A stretch of DNA of 64,000 nt from an uncultured Bacteroidota bacterium (GCA_902586435.1 CACIHJ010000001.1:175464-239463), one strand, 5' to 3'. Shown: positions 44,863 to 53,372, counted from the stretch's first letter. The notes: generated from the letters alone by a model not told the origin. Numbers and translations are program-made.

Positions 44863-46292
44863 TCAACGTAATCTATAGGAGGTGGTCCAGGATTTAAATA
44901 TGGGTCATACTCATATTCACCGATCCTTTCATCAAATTCTTTTTTTATTTCCTCTCTTAATTTTTTATCCTTAAAGATATCAATCATTGTCATCCCAAGA
45001 GCTTTTGCTGCATGCATCATTCCTTTATGACCTATTGACATTCCTGAGCTTGCAACCACTGACCAAGAATGCCATGGAACACCTTTAGGTGCTGTTGTTG
45101 CAGCCAAACTAACTACTGGAACATTGTAGCTCACATCTCCAACATCGGTAGAGCCTCCACCAGGACTTTCAAGTGTTTCTCTTAATGGCCTAATTCTTCC
45201 ATCAATACCTAGTGTTGGTTTTCCATTAGCTTTTTGCATTTCAATTGCAAAGTCAATTTCTTGTTGTGAGTACTTAATATCCCCAAGAGCCTCAAGGTTT
45301 TTTTGCATAACTGCTCCACCAGTTCGATTTGGAAGAAGATCATGAATTCCTGATATTAAAGAGACTTTATGATCAACATTTGCCATTATCGCTGCACCCC
45401 CAGCCATTTTTCTAACTTGATCATAAACAGGTGCTAATCCCTCTTTTGTTATATCTCTTACCCTAACCCAAATTCTTGAATAATCTGGAACAACATTAAC
45501 AACTTGTCCCGCATCCTGAATATGATAATGCATTCTTACAGAAGGCCTAACATGTTCTCTGTATGCATTTATTCCAGATGTGTATAACTCTAGTGCATCT
45601 GATGCGCTCCTTGCATTCCAAGGGTCAGCAGAGGCATGAGCAGCTTGTCCTGTGAATTCAACCATAAAGTCAACCAAAGCTAGTGACGGTTGCACATTTG
45701 CTTCAGTATTATCTCCTGGATGCCAGTCCATACATATATCAACATCATCAAAAACTCCTTCTCTAATCATCCATAATTTTCCAAAAAATTTCTCCTCAGC
45801 TGGTGTTCCAAAAAATTTAACAGTCCCTTTTAAATCCCCTTTTTCAATTAACTCCTTTATAGCAATAGCAGCTCCTAAACTCGCAGTTCCAAATAGGTTA
45901 TGTCCACATCCATGACCAGCTCCACCTTCAACTAATTCATTTTTATATGGAACTGTTGTCTGAGATAAACCTGGCAAGGCATCAAATTCACCAATAATTC
46001 CAATTACAGGTTTTCCTTCTCCATATGTTGCAGTAAAAGCAGTTGGCATCCCAGCCAAACCTTTCTCAACTGTTAATCCATTTTGTTCTGCATACTCTAT
46101 TAAATATTCAGCGGATTTCTCCTCCCTAAATGCAACTTCTGCTGCTTCCCATATATTATCACTTATGGATATTAAAGCAGATGATTTTTGTTCAAGAGAA
46201 TTTAATAATTCTTTTTTTAATTTATTTACACTTTGAGAGTGAAGCATAAAAGTTGAAAGACTTAATAATAAAATTGGAATAAATTTTCTCAT
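44859..46292 (-). CDS. M20 family amidohydrolase (AbgB-like), exported
   Basis: This 477-residue protein has a signal peptide MRKFIPILLLSLSTFMLHSQ. Metal-site motifs are IGIIGEFDALPGLSQ, GGAGHGCGHNLFGTA, FFGTPAEEKFFGK and MDWHPGD. The overall pattern (GGGSTDVGDVSY, WHSW at the end) fits the AbgB branch, which cleaves p-aminobenzoyl-glutamate and other N-acyl amino acids. An exported form would act on external N-acyl amino acids or peptides. Confidence 0.88.
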   Translation of the reverse strand: MRKFIPILLLSLSTFMLHSQSVNKLKKELLNSLEQKSSALISISDNIWEAAEVAFREEKSAEYLIEYAEQNGLTVEKGLAGMPTAFTATYGEGKPVIGIIGEFDALPGLSQTTVPYKNELVEGGAGHGCGHNLFGTASLGAAIAIKELIEKGDLKGTVKFFGTPAEEKFFGKLWMIREGVFDDVDICMDWHPGDNTEANVQPSLALVDFMVEFTGQAAHASADPWNARSASDALELYTSGINAYREHVRPSVRMHYHIQDAGQVVNVVPDYSRIWVRVRDITKEGLAPVYDQVRKMAGGAAIMANVDHKVSLISGIHDLLPNRTGGAVMQKNLEALGDIKYSQQEIDFAIEMQKANGKPTLGIDGRIRPLRETLESPGGGSTDVGDVSYNVPVVSLAATTAPKGVPWHSWSVVASSGMSIGHKGMMHAAKALGMTMIDIFKDKKLREEIKKEFDERIGEYEYDPYLNPGPPPIDYVD

Positions 46293-46352
46293 TAGTTGAT
46301 AATTTAAAGGGTTCTTAATAATGTAATTTACAAATAATATTTATTTTAGAGC

Positions 46353-46802
46353 ATGAGATTATTTAAAGACATTAAGGGAAATAATATTGATCCTGTTAAT
46401 CATACCTTAGCTGTTATAAAGAATCATCCCTCTGTTAAAATTCATGTTGGATCTGACTCTCAAAACGTTGGGAAAAAAACAAATTATGCAAGTGTCATTG
46501 CTTATAGGCTTGGAACTAGAGGGGTTCATTATATTTTAAGCAAATCATCTGTTTCTATTATTGATGATATGTGGAAACGTCTTTGGCTTGAAGCAGAACA
46601 TAGTATAACAGTTGCAGAGTGGTTAACTAAACAAATAAGTGTTCAGGTTGAAATAGACATGGACTATAATTCTGACGAAGCATACAGGTCTAATAAATTA
46701 ATTTCTGCTACTAAGGGCTGGGCAAATTCTTTAGGATATAAGGTTAATGTTAAACCTAATAGTCAAATTGCTACAAGAGCAGCTGATCATCACTGTAAAT
46801 AA
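46353..46802 (+). CDS. RNase H-like YkuK family protein
   Basis: This 149-residue protein starts with a short acidic region and then KIHVGSDSQNVGKKTNYASVIAYR, the conserved DSQ strand of the YkuK/RNase_H-like family. DMDYNSDEAYRSNKLISATKGW and a final ATRAADHHCK are also conserved. The Asp residues may coordinate Mg2+, but no nuclease activity is established for the family. It ends directly before the convergent DgcN-like gene. Confidence 0.8.
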   Translation: MRLFKDIKGNNIDPVNHTLAVIKNHPSVKIHVGSDSQNVGKKTNYASVIAYRLGTRGVHYILSKSSVSIIDDMWKRLWLEAEHSITVAEWLTKQISVQVEIDMDYNSDEAYRSNKLISATKGWANSLGYKVNVKPNSQIATRAADHHCK

Positions 46803-47843
46803 TTACTCTATTATTTTATCAAATATTTTATCTCCTCCAAAGCGAACAACATCCGCGGCTGGCAAACCAGTTTCTGTCTCAACTTTTGCAATATAGTTTT
46901 TTGCATCATTCTCATCCAGTCTAGATGTATTTAAAGCAATCCCTACAACTTTAGAGTTAGCGTATGTTCCTAGAACATTTGCAAGTTCTTCGTTTAGTTT
47001 TATAAAGCTTAAAAGGTTGGGGACTTTTACCCAATCCGGTGATCTTAATGTGTCTTTATGAGCTAAGTGACATAAGATCATATGAGTAGGGCAAGTTCCT
47101 CTCATAAGAGGCAGGGTAGCTGTACTTCCAGGGTGTAAGATTGAGCCTTGTCCTTCTACTATCACAATATCTTTTTCTTTTTCTTGCATAACTGCCTGCT
47201 GTACGGCTCCACAAGCATAATCTAACTTATACGCATCAAGGGGTATTCCCCTTCCTGTAACTGTTATTCCGACTTGTCCAGTTGCAACAAATCCTACATT
47301 AATATTTTTATCTTTTAAATAGGAATATAGCTCTAATCCAACAGTCATTTTTCCTGCTGCCATATCAGTACCAATCATTAATACCCTTTTGTTATTTAAT
47401 TGCATAGCTTCTCCTGAACCAATTTTAGGGATAAACTGAGGTATTCTTGTATCCCATATCCATTGGTTTTCCTTATCAACTATATAGCTTGAATACTTAT
47501 CATTTAAATTTACATGTAACCCATTAACTAATGAAAGTTCTAGTTTTAGAGCCCTGATTATCATTTCCTCCCAGTGATCTGGCAGGATTCCCCCTGAAGT
47601 TAAAACACCCATCAAAAGGACTGAGGCCCCCATTTGTTTAGCTTTTTCTAGGGAATCTACTATTAGGATGTCCTTTTTTATTATAGGGGAAACATCTGAA
47701 ACAACTTTCCCAGAATGAGTGCTGTCTATTACACAAACAATTTCATTGTCAAGGTATCTCATAGCACTAATTCCCATCTTACCATAATCATCATCAAGAC
47801 TACCCTCCATCCAAACTGCTACCTTATCTTTACTATTCAGCAT
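46803..47843 (-). CDS. DUF1611 family, DgcN-like (D-glutamate N-acetyltransferase candidate)
   Basis: The start at 47843 (MLNSKDKVAVWMEG) gives 346 residues and matches the family's usual beginning; a more upstream ATG would only extend the overlap with the epimerase gene. An N-terminal Rossmann-like domain (VCVIDSTHSGKVV) is followed by a P-loop-like segment MIGTDMAAGKMTVGLEL and VEGQGSILHPG. Family members next to dipeptide-epimerase-like genes have been described as DgcN, acetylating D-glutamate for DgcA. It overlaps that gene by 11 bases here, so the pair is probably one functional unit. Confidence 0.8.
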   Translation of the reverse strand: MLNSKDKVAVWMEGSLDDDYGKMGISAMRYLDNEIVCVIDSTHSGKVVSDVSPIIKKDILIVDSLEKAKQMGASVLLMGVLTSGGILPDHWEEMIIRALKLELSLVNGLHVNLNDKYSSYIVDKENQWIWDTRIPQFIPKIGSGEAMQLNNKRVLMIGTDMAAGKMTVGLELYSYLKDKNINVGFVATGQVGITVTGRGIPLDAYKLDYACGAVQQAVMQEKEKDIVIVEGQGSILHPGSTATLPLMRGTCPTHMILCHLAHKDTLRSPDWVKVPNLLSFIKLNEELANVLGTYANSKVVGIALNTSRLDENDAKNYIAKVETETGLPAADVVRFGGDKIFDKIIE

Positions 47844-48885
47844 AATTTTCAAGATTAAGTTTTGCTCCATGACCATTACTATTGTTAGCCATTGTTATTC
47901 CGTTAACCATTTTAGCTCCTGAGCTTGGATCTGGAGACAGATTATAATGAGAATCTAAATCAACATAATCAATTATTCCAGTTAATGAAGCTCCTGCCGA
48001 AATACTAACTGACGATTCACTCATACATCCGATCATAGTCTTTAATCCAAATGCCCTAGCCGTATTTAAAATTCTTAAAGCTTCTGTAATACCTCCACAT
48101 TTCATTAATTTTAAATTAATCCCATCCACAAAATTTGCCACCCTAGGGATATCTTCTGCAAACCTTAATGACTCATCTACAAATATTGGCAAATTTCTAC
48201 CTTTAAACAAAAATTGTAATTGATCTTCATTGCCCTCAGCAAGAGGTTGTTCAATGTATTCAGCTTTTCTTTCAGATAGCCATTTGATCATTTCTTTTGA
48301 ATCGTCCAGAGTCCAGCCACCATTTGCATCTACTCTAATTGCAACATTGGAAGATTTCGTGGACTCAAAAACTTGGGAATAAATTTCTTTATCATATTCA
48401 ATACCATTAGGTGATCCTAATTTAATCTTTAGAGCTTGTACTTCTTTGTTTTTTAGAATTAGCTCCACTCTCTCTTTAACAATTTCAGGAGGATTGATTC
48501 CAACTGTTATTGACGTAGGAGTTGAAGGTATAGGTATACCTAGCAAATCATTTAGCGGAAGATTGGCTTTCTTGGCTTTTAAATCCCATAAAGCAATATC
48601 TAGTCCTGCAAGAGCACAAGGTGGGGTTTTCAGTTCTTTCCCTTTTTCATATACCTCATGAATAGAAAGTCCCTCAATTCCTGCTTCAATTAAATTAACT
48701 AAAGACTCTTCTACTTCAATTGCTGAGGTTGCCCCTTCAGTTTTACCTGGAGCAGATTCACCCCATGCTGTAATCCCATCTTCAATGATTTCAATAAAAA
48801 CATTTTGTGATTCAGAATGTGTTCCTCTACTAATCTGTAGCGGGAACTTTTTCTTTAAATTAACTTTGTGAAACTTAATTATCAT
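47833..48885 (-). CDS. Enolase-superfamily dipeptide epimerase/DgcA-like N-acyl-glutamate racemase
   Basis: This 350-residue protein has the muconate-lactonising-enzyme subgroup motifs: ALKIKLG (Lys-x-Lys general base), RVDANGGW (metal Asp), EQPL (Glu), VDES (Asp) and NLKLMKCGG (second Lys). The subgroup contains L-Ala-D/L-Glu epimerases and DgcA racemases. Pairing with the DUF1611 gene favours N-acetyl-D-glutamate racemisation, but cell-wall dipeptide epimerisation remains possible. It is 24 bases downstream of a small HTH gene. Confidence 0.87.
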   Translation of the reverse strand: MIIKFHKVNLKKKFPLQISRGTHSESQNVFIEIIEDGITAWGESAPGKTEGATSAIEVEESLVNLIEAGIEGLSIHEVYEKGKELKTPPCALAGLDIALWDLKAKKANLPLNDLLGIPIPSTPTSITVGINPPEIVKERVELILKNKEVQALKIKLGSPNGIEYDKEIYSQVFESTKSSNVAIRVDANGGWTLDDSKEMIKWLSERKAEYIEQPLAEGNEDQLQFLFKGRNLPIFVDESLRFAEDIPRVANFVDGINLKLMKCGGITEALRILNTARAFGLKTMIGCMSESSVSISAGASLTGIIDYVDLDSHYNLSPDPSSGAKMVNGITMANNSNGHGAKLNLENYAE

Positions 48886-48909
48886 GTAATAGAGAATTCT
48901 CTAAGATAA

Positions 48910-49245
48910 CTATTTTATTGGAGTCCCTTTTGCCTTAAAAGCATCGAGTTCTTCTCTTTTATATATAGGAGTTCGATTTCTTCTTGTTATCCATTTCAGT
49001 TTACCATCAAGATGATATCTAACCAATGTGCTTTCGCTAACTTTTAAATATTGAGCTGCTTTTTTTCTAGGAAGATAATTTATATGATCTGGAAGATCGT
49101 TAACATCATAGTCTGATGACATCACTTCTCTAAAATTTCTATCAATTTGAATATCTTGTTTAGAAACCCTTCTTCCTTCAAAGTAAACTGAACTTACTCC
49201 GACTGGAAAAAACACTTGATCAAGATCTATCCATTTTTTTGACAT
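48910..49245 (-). CDS. Excisionase/MerR-like DNA-binding protein
   Basis: The C-terminal half of this 111-residue protein contains a helix-turn-helix of the excisionase type: LPRKKAAQYLKVSESTLVRY followed by a wing with RRNRTPIYKREELDAF. The N-terminal half (WIDLDQVFFPVGVSSVYFEG) is not recognised. No integrase or att site is nearby, so a regulator of the downstream dgcA-dgcN pair is more likely than a phage excisionase. It lies 24 bases upstream of the dgcA-like gene. Confidence 0.75.
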   Translation of the reverse strand: MSKKWIDLDQVFFPVGVSSVYFEGRRVSKQDIQIDRNFREVMSSDYDVNDLPDHINYLPRKKAAQYLKVSESTLVRYHLDGKLKWITRRNRTPIYKREELDAFKAKGTPIK

Positions 49246-49283
49246 AGCCTGCTAATTTATGAAAAAAAAATCAATTATTAGGT

Positions 49284-49291
49284 TATATTTG
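49284..49291 (+). promoter_or_regulatory. Candidate -7 element of the orphan-plug operon
   Basis: TATATTTG matches TAnnTTTG exactly and lies 23 bases before the first ATG of the six-gene operon. A -33 TTG at the right distance is not visible. Confidence 0.4.
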
Positions 49292-49314
49292 CTTAGTAAT
49301 TAATCTATTACACT

Positions 49315-49842
49315 ATGAAAGTATATCTATACACTTTATTGATTGCGCTATTGCCATTTAATTCTTATGCTCAAGCAAAAAAAGGATATGAACCTTCCAA
49401 CCAGGGCACAAGAAATTATGCTGCTGGATTGAATTCTTTTGAATATGGAATAATAGGATCAAATCAAGATGCAACAGGATCACCAGTTGGCCTAGTAGCA
49501 TCAATTGTTAGAAAAGTTCCAAGTGCAAGAAAAGTTAGTGATAGATATGGTAACCCTAGTATTGCGTTAAGAGGAAGGAATTCAGTACAAGCAGCTGGAG
49601 ATGAAGTCCTTTGGGATATTGATGGGGTTAGATATGTTACCCCTCCTATGATTGGAATTCATCAAGTAAAATATGTGGAAATTGTTAAAGGTATTGCTGC
49701 AACAAACAAATATGGTAGTGATGGAGCTGCTGGAGTAATTATTGTAAAAACCGCTGTTGCATCAGATAATGACGATCTTATTAATTCTCCTAAAAATTTG
49801 TGGAGAACAGCAACAACAAAAAAGAAATCAACTAAAAAATAA
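49315..49842 (+). CDS. Orphan TonB-receptor plug-domain protein 1, exported
   Basis: This 175-residue protein has a signal peptide MKVYLYTLLIALLPFNSYAQ and then a SusC-type plug domain: VRKVPSARKVSDRYGNPSIA, LRGRNSVQAAGDEVLWDIDG and YVEIVKGIAATNKYGSDGAA. The plug is complete up to VIIVKT but no beta-barrel follows; a Lys/Thr-rich tail ends the protein. It is the first of six closely spaced genes (3 bases to the next). A gate, decoy or adaptor role is possible; nothing is established. Confidence 0.8.
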   Translation: MKVYLYTLLIALLPFNSYAQAKKGYEPSNQGTRNYAAGLNSFEYGIIGSNQDATGSPVGLVASIVRKVPSARKVSDRYGNPSIALRGRNSVQAAGDEVLWDIDGVRYVTPPMIGIHQVKYVEIVKGIAATNKYGSDGAAGVIIVKTAVASDNDDLINSPKNLWRTATTKKKSTKK

Positions 49843-49845
49843 TTT

Positions 49846-50331
49846 ATGAGAATTTATTTAACTACACTTTTAATCTTTTTTATAGGAATATCATCAGTGC
49901 ATTCACAAGATGATGTCCAAGAATTAGGAATTAAAAATACTGATATAATTGCTTCACAGTCACTTGTTGATGCTCTTCAAAATAGAATCCCTGGTGCAAG
50001 GAAAATTACCGATAGATATGGTAATAAAAATCTTATGCTCAGAGGTAGACAGTCTTTTAAGACAGCAGGGGATGAAGTCCTCTGGGATATTGACGGTATT
50101 CGATATTCAAATCCTCCCGTCTTAAATATAAATCAAGTTAGATATGTGGAGGTTTTAAAAGGGTTGGCTGCAACAAACAAATATGGTAGCGAAGGTGCTG
50201 GAGGAGTAATTGTCGTTAAAACAAATGTAAATCCAGATCAAATTAATAGTGGGAAAAATATCCTAAGACCAAAAAAGGCTAAGGTTAAGAAAAAGAAGAA
50301 GGAAAAGAAAAAGAAAAGAAAAAAGTCCTAA
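49846..50331 (+). CDS. Orphan TonB-receptor plug-domain protein 2, exported
   Basis: This 161-residue paralog of the upstream protein has signal peptide MRIYLTTLLIFFIGISSVHS and the same plug motifs (ALQNRIPGARKITDRYGN, AGDEVLWDIDGIRYSNPPV, LKGLAATNKYGSEGAGG). It ends in a tail made almost only of Lys, with some Arg and Glu. A 23-base stretch at 50167-50189 is identical to 49696-49718, so the copies arose by duplication. No barrel is present. Confidence 0.8.
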   Translation: MRIYLTTLLIFFIGISSVHSQDDVQELGIKNTDIIASQSLVDALQNRIPGARKITDRYGNKNLMLRGRQSFKTAGDEVLWDIDGIRYSNPPVLNINQVRYVEVLKGLAATNKYGSEGAGGVIVVKTNVNPDQINSGKNILRPKKAKVKKKKKEKKKKRKKS

Positions 50332-50342
50332 ATTTTTTAAAA

Positions 50343-50834
50343 TTGAAAAAGATTATTTTTTACACATTATATTGTTTTCTATTATTAGGCTGTAACCCGG
50401 ATATTAGAAATAACAAAAACGTTTCTGATTTAGAATCATTACAACTTAAAACTTCATTTGTAGATTTATCTGAGAATAATCTAGATCTCTCAGCCTATAA
50501 AGAAGGGAAAATTGTAATTAATTACTGGGCTACATGGTGCAGACCATGTATAAAGGAAATGCCCAGTCTTAAGAAAGCTGAAGAAATATTAGAAGATTAC
50601 GGCTACACTTTCTTCTTAGTTTCTGATGAAACAATTTCTAAAATATCTAAGTTTAAAAACGAAAGGAATTTTGACTTCAATTTTTTGAAATCTATTAAAT
50701 CCTTTGAAACACTTGGGGTTTATTCTATGCCTACATCATATATTTTTGATGAAAATGGAAAAATAATTGAAACTATTGTTGGAGCAATTGAGTGGGATTC
50801 TGAAGAAATGATAAATAAATTAAAGATGCTTTAA
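50343..50834 (+). CDS. TlpA-like thioredoxin-fold lipoprotein
   Basis: A TTG start gives 163 residues with a lipobox ending CFLLLGC. The thioredoxin active site is NYWATWCRPCIKEMPSLKKA, with MPTSYIFDENGKII containing the cis-Pro loop. It would act as a membrane-anchored periplasmic thiol:disulfide reductase. The following gene, one base away, has a CxCC motif that could be its substrate. Confidence 0.88.
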   Translation: MKKIIFYTLYCFLLLGCNPDIRNNKNVSDLESLQLKTSFVDLSENNLDLSAYKEGKIVINYWATWCRPCIKEMPSLKKAEEILEDYGYTFFLVSDETISKISKFKNERNFDFNFLKSIKSFETLGVYSMPTSYIFDENGKIIETIVGAIEWDSEEMINKLKML

Positions 50835-50835
50835 C

Positions 50836-52047
50836 ATGAGAAGGTTTGTTATAATTTTGTCTTTATTAATTATTTTTTCTTGTACATCTAAAGATATCAT
50901 GATAGAAGAAATATCTTTTTTATATGATAACAGTAATGCACAGCCTAGTTTAGTTTCAAGTAATGGCTCCCTATCATTGACTTGGATTTCTACTGACAAG
51001 GACATGAATGCTAGTTTAAATTTCAGACAATTCGAGGATGAAGAATGGACCAATCCCCAAACATTGGCAATTGGTTCTGACTGGTTTGTTAATTGGGCTG
51101 ATTTTCCAACTCATGCAATCAGTGGGGATCAAGTTCTAACAAGCTACCTAAAAAAATCTGCTTCTGGAACATATACTTATGATGTTTTTTTAAATCTACA
51201 GAAATTATCTGGAGAGAAAATAAAAGAAGATTTTATATTAAATACTGATGGCTTCAAAGCAGAACATGGTTTTGTGAGTATAGTTGCAAACAATAATGAT
51301 GGGTTTTTTATTACTTGGTTAGACGGAAGGAATACACTAGAAAAAGAAGTAGATGGAAATCACAAACCAATGACCATTAGGTTTGCAGAAATAACAAATG
51401 CTGGAGATATTATAAATGAGATTGAACTAGATTCATCTGTTTGTGATTGTTGTCAGACATCAATAACACATACTGATAAAGGACCTTTAGTTGTCTATAG
51501 AGATAGAAGCGAGAAAGAAGTTCGAGATATATATGTAACACGAAATGTAGATGATGTTTGGGAAACTCCAATTCCAGTTCATAATGATGGATGGGTAATC
51601 TATGGATGTCCAGTAAATGGTCCTAAAGTTGTCTCTAATTCAAATGATGTCGCTGTAAGTTGGTTTACTGTCTCTGAAGGAAAGCCAGCAGTTAATCTTG
51701 CATTTTCAGAATTTTATGGGTCTTCTTTCGGTGACCCAATAAAAATTAATGATCATAGTGCTATTGGAAGGGTAGATATTGCTTTCTTAAACGACGAGGA
51801 AGTACTGATTAGTTATATGGAAGGTGATGATTTTGGAACATATTTAAGAATAAAAAAAGTTTCAATAAATGGAAAAGTTTCAGAGCCAATTACAATTTCT
51901 AAAATTGATAGTGGAAGGAATACAGGAGTCCCACAATTAGAAATACTTGATAACGAGATATTTATTGTTTGGACTGTTTTTGAGAATGAAAATAATCAGT
52001 TAAAGACAGTAAGATTAAATTCTAAAGATATTTATAAATCTTTCTAA
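50836..52047 (+). CDS. Propeller-like lipoprotein with CxCC motif
   Basis: This 403-residue protein has a lipobox ending LLIIFSC and repeated strands with Ser/Thr-Trp endings (LSLTWISTD, FFITWLDGRN, VAVSWFTVSEG, IFIVWTVFEN), as in BNR/sialidase-like propellers. A conserved CDCCQT segment near residue 200 and YGCPVNGP near residue 255 could form a metal or disulfide site. The canonical sialidase Arg triad is not evident. It overlaps the next gene by one base (TAATG). Family is not firmly named. Confidence 0.7.
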   Translation: MRRFVIILSLLIIFSCTSKDIMIEEISFLYDNSNAQPSLVSSNGSLSLTWISTDKDMNASLNFRQFEDEEWTNPQTLAIGSDWFVNWADFPTHAISGDQVLTSYLKKSASGTYTYDVFLNLQKLSGEKIKEDFILNTDGFKAEHGFVSIVANNNDGFFITWLDGRNTLEKEVDGNHKPMTIRFAEITNAGDIINEIELDSSVCDCCQTSITHTDKGPLVVYRDRSEKEVRDIYVTRNVDDVWETPIPVHNDGWVIYGCPVNGPKVVSNSNDVAVSWFTVSEGKPAVNLAFSEFYGSSFGDPIKINDHSAIGRVDIAFLNDEEVLISYMEGDDFGTYLRIKKVSINGKVSEPITISKIDSGRNTGVPQLEILDNEIFIVWTVFENENNQLKTVRLNSKDIYKSF

Positions 52048-52439
52048 TGAAGAAGAAGTTTTTAGCAATTTGTATAATCTATTCAAGTCTTTGTTTTTCT
52101 CAAAGCAATGACAATGAACTTAATATGGACCCTGTTAATACTTCGTGGCTAGAACCTCATGAAATGCATCTTGAGCTCAAGGATGTTCTTAGAAAAGTTC
52201 CTGGCGCAAGTAGAGCTGGGGATTGGGAAGTGGATGGAATTACATATCAGAGTCCTCCTGTAATTTATGCAAGTCAAGTAAAATATATTGAACGAGTAAC
52301 TAGCTTTGTTCAGGCAAGTAACTGTAGGTGTAATTTAATTGTAAAAACAATTGTTACCAATAAAGAATTAAAGAGTAGAAAGAATGAATTGAACAGGCTC
52401 AATCAACGTAATAAAAAAAGAAAAAAGAATAAAAAATAA
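52047..52439 (+). CDS. Degenerate orphan plug-domain protein 3, exported
   Basis: The 130-residue protein has a signal peptide MKKKFLAICIIYSSLCFSQS. It keeps the plug pieces LKDVLRKVPGASRA, WEVDGITYQSPPVIYASQVKYIERV and LIVKT, but the RGR segment and the GIAATNKYGS segment of its paralogs are missing or replaced by SNCRCN. The Lys/Arg-rich tail is retained. It still has an intact frame and start, so it may be functional with altered roles. Confidence 0.72.
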   Translation: MKKKFLAICIIYSSLCFSQSNDNELNMDPVNTSWLEPHEMHLELKDVLRKVPGASRAGDWEVDGITYQSPPVIYASQVKYIERVTSFVQASNCRCNLIVKTIVTNKELKSRKNELNRLNQRNKKRKKNKK

Positions 52440-52442
52440 AAT

Positions 52443-53291
52443 ATGATGAGAAAATTACCCTTTATATTATTAATAGTTTGTTTTTCATGTAATGAAGAAT
52501 CAATAGAAAACTATATCGAAGCTGAAATTACAAGTACTATAAAACTTCCAAAAGAGATCAACGAAACATCCGGATTAGAAATTATTAATAATAACTTTAT
52601 CACTCATAATGATTCAGGAGGGAATCCTGTTTTATATGAATTTAATCAAGAAGGGGCAATAATTAGTAGATTTAATATTAACGAGGGTTCGGGTTATAAT
52701 TTTGAGAATGTAGATTGGGAAGATTTAGGAGGAGATGGCGAATATCTTTATATCGCTGATACTGGGAATAATTTCGGTACCAGAAAAGATCTCAAACTAA
52801 TTAAAGTTGATCCATCAAATAATTTTCAAGCTGTTAATGAGATAAACATTTCATATAAAGACCAAGAATCATTCTTACCTAAATTGCGTCATAAATTTGA
52901 TGCTGAAGGATTAGCAATAATTGATGATCAAATAGCTCTTTTTTCAAAAGATAGAGACTCTTTAAATACAGATATTTATTTTATTCCTCTAGATGGGGGA
53001 CCTCTTAGCTCAATTAATACATTTAAAGTGAATGCATTAATCACAGGCGCTGATTATGATAAGAATATTGGGCTATTAGCACTTATAAGTTATGACTCTG
53101 ATGGCAATCAATATATAATCTTATTTCCAAACTTCAAACCTAAGGGGAAAAACAGTTTTAAAAAGTTTCAAATACCAATCGACAAGTCTCAAATGGAATC
53201 TATAAAGATTATTAATAAAAATGAATTTTGGATCACATCAGAAGATGAGGGTAGAGGACATCCTACTCTTTTTAAAATTGTGGTGAGATAA
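52443..53291 (+). CDS. Propeller-like lipoprotein of unknown function
   Basis: This 282-residue protein has a lipobox ending LLIVCFSC. Repeated segments such as THNDSGGNPVLYEFNQEGAI, YLYIADTGNNFGTRKDLKLI and KFDAEGLAIIDDQIALFSKD resemble beta-propeller proteins of the SdiA-regulated or phytase-like type. No catalytic residues are evident. It is last in the six-gene operon and its stop overlaps the first arm of an inverted repeat likely acting as terminator. Confidence 0.65.
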   Translation: MMRKLPFILLIVCFSCNEESIENYIEAEITSTIKLPKEINETSGLEIINNNFITHNDSGGNPVLYEFNQEGAIISRFNINEGSGYNFENVDWEDLGGDGEYLYIADTGNNFGTRKDLKLIKVDPSNNFQAVNEINISYKDQESFLPKLRHKFDAEGLAIIDDQIALFSKDRDSLNTDIYFIPLDGGPLSSINTFKVNALITGADYDKNIGLLALISYDSDGNQYIILFPNFKPKGKNSFKKFQIPIDKSQMESIKIINKNEFWITSEDEGRGHPTLFKIVVR

Positions 53292-53372
53292 AAACGCCTC
53301 TAATAAAACCAATTAACAAAAATTCAAAATTAACCTAGCTAAAAAAGGACTAAAAAATTTAGAAGCGTTTTT
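53290..53372. terminator. Long inverted repeat between convergent genes
   Basis: A 14-base arm (53290-53303, AAAAACGCCTCTAA) pairs with 53359-53372 with one mismatch, enclosing 55 bases, and both sides end in T or A runs. On the minus strand the mismatch becomes a G-U pair. It sits between the last operon gene and the LpxR-like gene, so bidirectional termination is likely. Confidence 0.5.

Noticed and set aside
48910..49245. Excisionase-like gene as a sign of a prophage or integrative element
   Set aside because: No integrase, phage genes or att-type repeats are nearby, and this HTH fold is common in ordinary regulators.
53290..53372. Inverted repeat as an integron attC site
   Set aside because: The conserved RYYYAAC/GTTRRRY ends are absent and no integrase or cassette array is seen.
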